From: Rugosimonospora acidiphila
GTDB taxonomy: Bacteria; Actinomycetota; Actinomycetes; Mycobacteriales; Micromonosporaceae
Direction: 5' to 3'
NCBI RefSeq assembly: GCF_039543385.1
Contig: NZ_BAABJQ010000004.1
Coordinates: forward strand, 372,001 to 436,000
Length of the DNA stretch: 64,000 bases
Part shown: positions 63,138-64,000 of the stretch, one piece after another
Layout: every line of letters starts with the position of its first letter
How positions within the stretch are numbered: position 1 is the stretch's first letter
Position numbers and translations under genes: made by a program
The notes under the pieces: generated by a model
The model's database searches: none
What the model saw: only the letters and a program-made list of their open reading frames with translations
What the model was told of the DNA's origin: nothing

Positions 63138-64000
63138 ATGACCGCCACCCACGCTCCTGGCGTCCCCGTCGTCGAGGACGGTCACCTCGTCTCCTCGAAT
63201 CCGGCCACCGGCGAACAGATCGGTCGCTTCCCGGCGTCCGGCGAGTCCGACGTGGCCGACGCGGTGCGGCGGGCCCGGCAGGCCGCGGCCTGGTGGGCGG
63301 CGCTCGGCTTCGCCGGCCGGCGGGAGCGGCTGCTGCGCTGGCGCGCGGCCCTGGCCAACCGGCTGGAGGAACTGGCCGAGCTGATGCACCGGGAGGGCGG
63401 CAAGCCGGTCGCCGAGGCGATCGTGGAGGCGGCCGGCGCGATCGACCACATCGCGTGGGCCGCCAAGCACGCGCGCTCGGTGCTGGGCCCCCGGCGGGTA
63501 CGCAGTTCCCTCATGCAGATCGAGTACGCGTCCCGGCTGGAGTACCTGCCCTACGGGGTGGTCGGCGTCATCGGCCCGTGGAACTACCCGGTGCTGACCC
63601 CGATCGGGTCCATCGGGTACGCCCTGGCCGCCGGCAACGCGGTGGTGTTCAAGCCCAGCGAGTACACCCCGGCGATCGGTGCGTGGTTGGTGGACCGGTT
63701 CGTCGAGGTGGTGCCTGAGCAGCCGGTACTGCAGGCGGTGTTCGGCACCGGTGACGTGGGTGCCGCGCTGTGCCGCTCGGGCGTGAACAAGCTGGCGTTC
63801 ACCGGCTCCACGGCCACCGGCAAGAAGGTGATGGCGGCCTGCGCCGAGACGCTGACCCCGGTCCTGGCCGAGTGCGGCGGCAAGGACGCGATGATCGTCG
63901 ACGCGGACGCGGACCTGGACGGCGCGGTCGCCGCCGCCGTCTGGGGCGGCATGACCAACGCCGGCCAGACCTGCGTGGGCATCGAGCGGGTATACGTCGC
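63138..64000 (+). CDS. Aldehyde dehydrogenase family protein, N-terminal 287 codons (cut by window edge)
   Basis: The reading frame from the ATG at 63138 is open to the window end. Visible features: VSSNPATGEQIGRFPASGES, the Asn-containing GVIGPWNYPVLTPIGSIGYA, NAVVFKPSEYTP, the NAD-binding AFTGSTATGKKVMAACAE, the general-base Glu in LAECGGKDAMIV (Cys in place of the more common Leu) and the nucleophile Cys in NAGQTCVGIERVYV. It oxidises an aldehyde to an acid with NAD(P); the substrate is not readable. It is divergent from the double 3-hydroxyacyl-CoA dehydrogenase, with 109 nt between the starts. Confidence 0.92.
   Translation, partial: MTATHAPGVPVVEDGHLVSSNPATGEQIGRFPASGESDVADAVRRARQAAAWWAALGFAGRRERLLRWRAALANRLEELAELMHREGGKPVAEAIVEAAGAIDHIAWAAKHARSVLGPRRVRSSLMQIEYASRLEYLPYGVVGVIGPWNYPVLTPIGSIGYALAAGNAVVFKPSEYTPAIGAWLVDRFVEVVPEQPVLQAVFGTGDVGAALCRSGVNKLAFTGSTATGKKVMAACAETLTPVLAECGGKDAMIVDADADLDGAVAAAVWGGMTNAGQTCVGIERVYV

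Noticed and set aside
1..64000. tRNA or rRNA genes, CRISPR arrays, insertion sequences, prophage or attachment sites
   Set aside because: I looked at every gap between genes on both strands and saw no cloverleaf with a TTCGA-type arm, no regular repeat-spacer array, no transposase or integrase, and no long terminal inverted repeats.

Overview
The window is about 72 percent G+C, uses many GTG starts and has strong GC bias at third codon positions. Its gene set includes a large NAD-dependent glutamate dehydrogenase, Scy/FilP-type polar coiled-coil proteins, crotonyl-CoA carboxylase/reductase, a mycobacterial-type class B penicillin-binding lipoprotein and an amidotransferase gatCAB set. This fits a filamentous actinomycete, most likely Micromonosporaceae (Actinoplanes/Micromonospora-like). 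The genus is an inference from gene content, not from a search. I see 52 protein genes, two of them cut by the window ends. I see no rRNA, tRNA, CRISPR array, transposase or prophage, so this looks like chromosomal core with accessory patches.

Layout. 1-3159: start of a 2-hydroxyacid dehydrogenase (minus), then a PQQ-type sugar dehydrogenase-like lipoprotein and a membrane metallophosphoesterase (plus). 3258-16716: a long minus-strand housekeeping block with etfBA, cysteine desulfurase, mnmA, a MetE-like protein, ligA, a GGDEF-EAL protein, gatC, gatA and gatB; a small DUF4236 gene on the plus strand sits between gatA and gatB. 16909-19300: plus-strand membrane genes (MscS channel, two DUF202 proteins, a PLDc_N protein). 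19304-22901: three tandem paralogues of an undescribed proline-rich, single-span, exported four-cysteine protein, behind a ThDP enzyme (22923-24542). 24630-28830: enoyl-CoA hydratase, YccF, ribokinase, an ABC ATPase and a ROK repressor whose palindromic operator faces a GH3 N-acetylglucosaminidase gene (28997-30508). 30828-40602: NAD-glutamate dehydrogenase, PBP lipoprotein, DinB-like protein, arginase-like protein and a cysteine-free thioredoxin-fold protein.

40748-48502 is an FtsX-type ABC cassette: two permeases of over 1,000 residues, a 232-residue in-frame 'mini-permease' and an ATPase with a degenerate signature motif, all overlapping or 2 nt apart. 48605-56690 is a C4 acyl-CoA patch: an isobutyryl-CoA mutase large subunit with the diagnostic Phe80/Gln198 pair, the MeaB GTPase chaperone, thiolase, methylmalonyl-CoA epimerase and crotonyl-CoA carboxylase/reductase. 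An Asp23 protein, an orphan ABC ATPase and an Imm10-family protein are interspersed. With the enoyl-CoA hydratase, the double 3-hydroxyacyl-CoA dehydrogenase (61247-63028) and ETF, the window encodes most steps from acetyl-CoA through crotonyl-CoA to ethylmalonyl/methylmalonyl-CoA and the butyryl/isobutyryl-CoA exchange. 56891-59976 carries two DivIVA/FilP-like coiled-coil proteins. The right end has an alpha/beta hydrolase, a zinc-ribbon-like small protein and the first 287 codons of an aldehyde dehydrogenase.

Regulation. At least 14 genes have a TANNNT box 6-7 nt before the start codon and no ribosome-binding site, the arrangement expected for leaderless transcripts. In four places the stop codon of the gene upstream lies inside that -10 box. 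Several genes share GTGA or ATGA 4-nt stop/start overlaps. Strong hairpin terminators follow etfA, the glutamate dehydrogenase, the DUF4236/gatA pair, the Asp23 gene and the epimerase gene. The best candidates for something undescribed are the triplicated exported four-cysteine family, the mini-permease cassette, and the Imm10-MeaB-orphan ATPase overlap.
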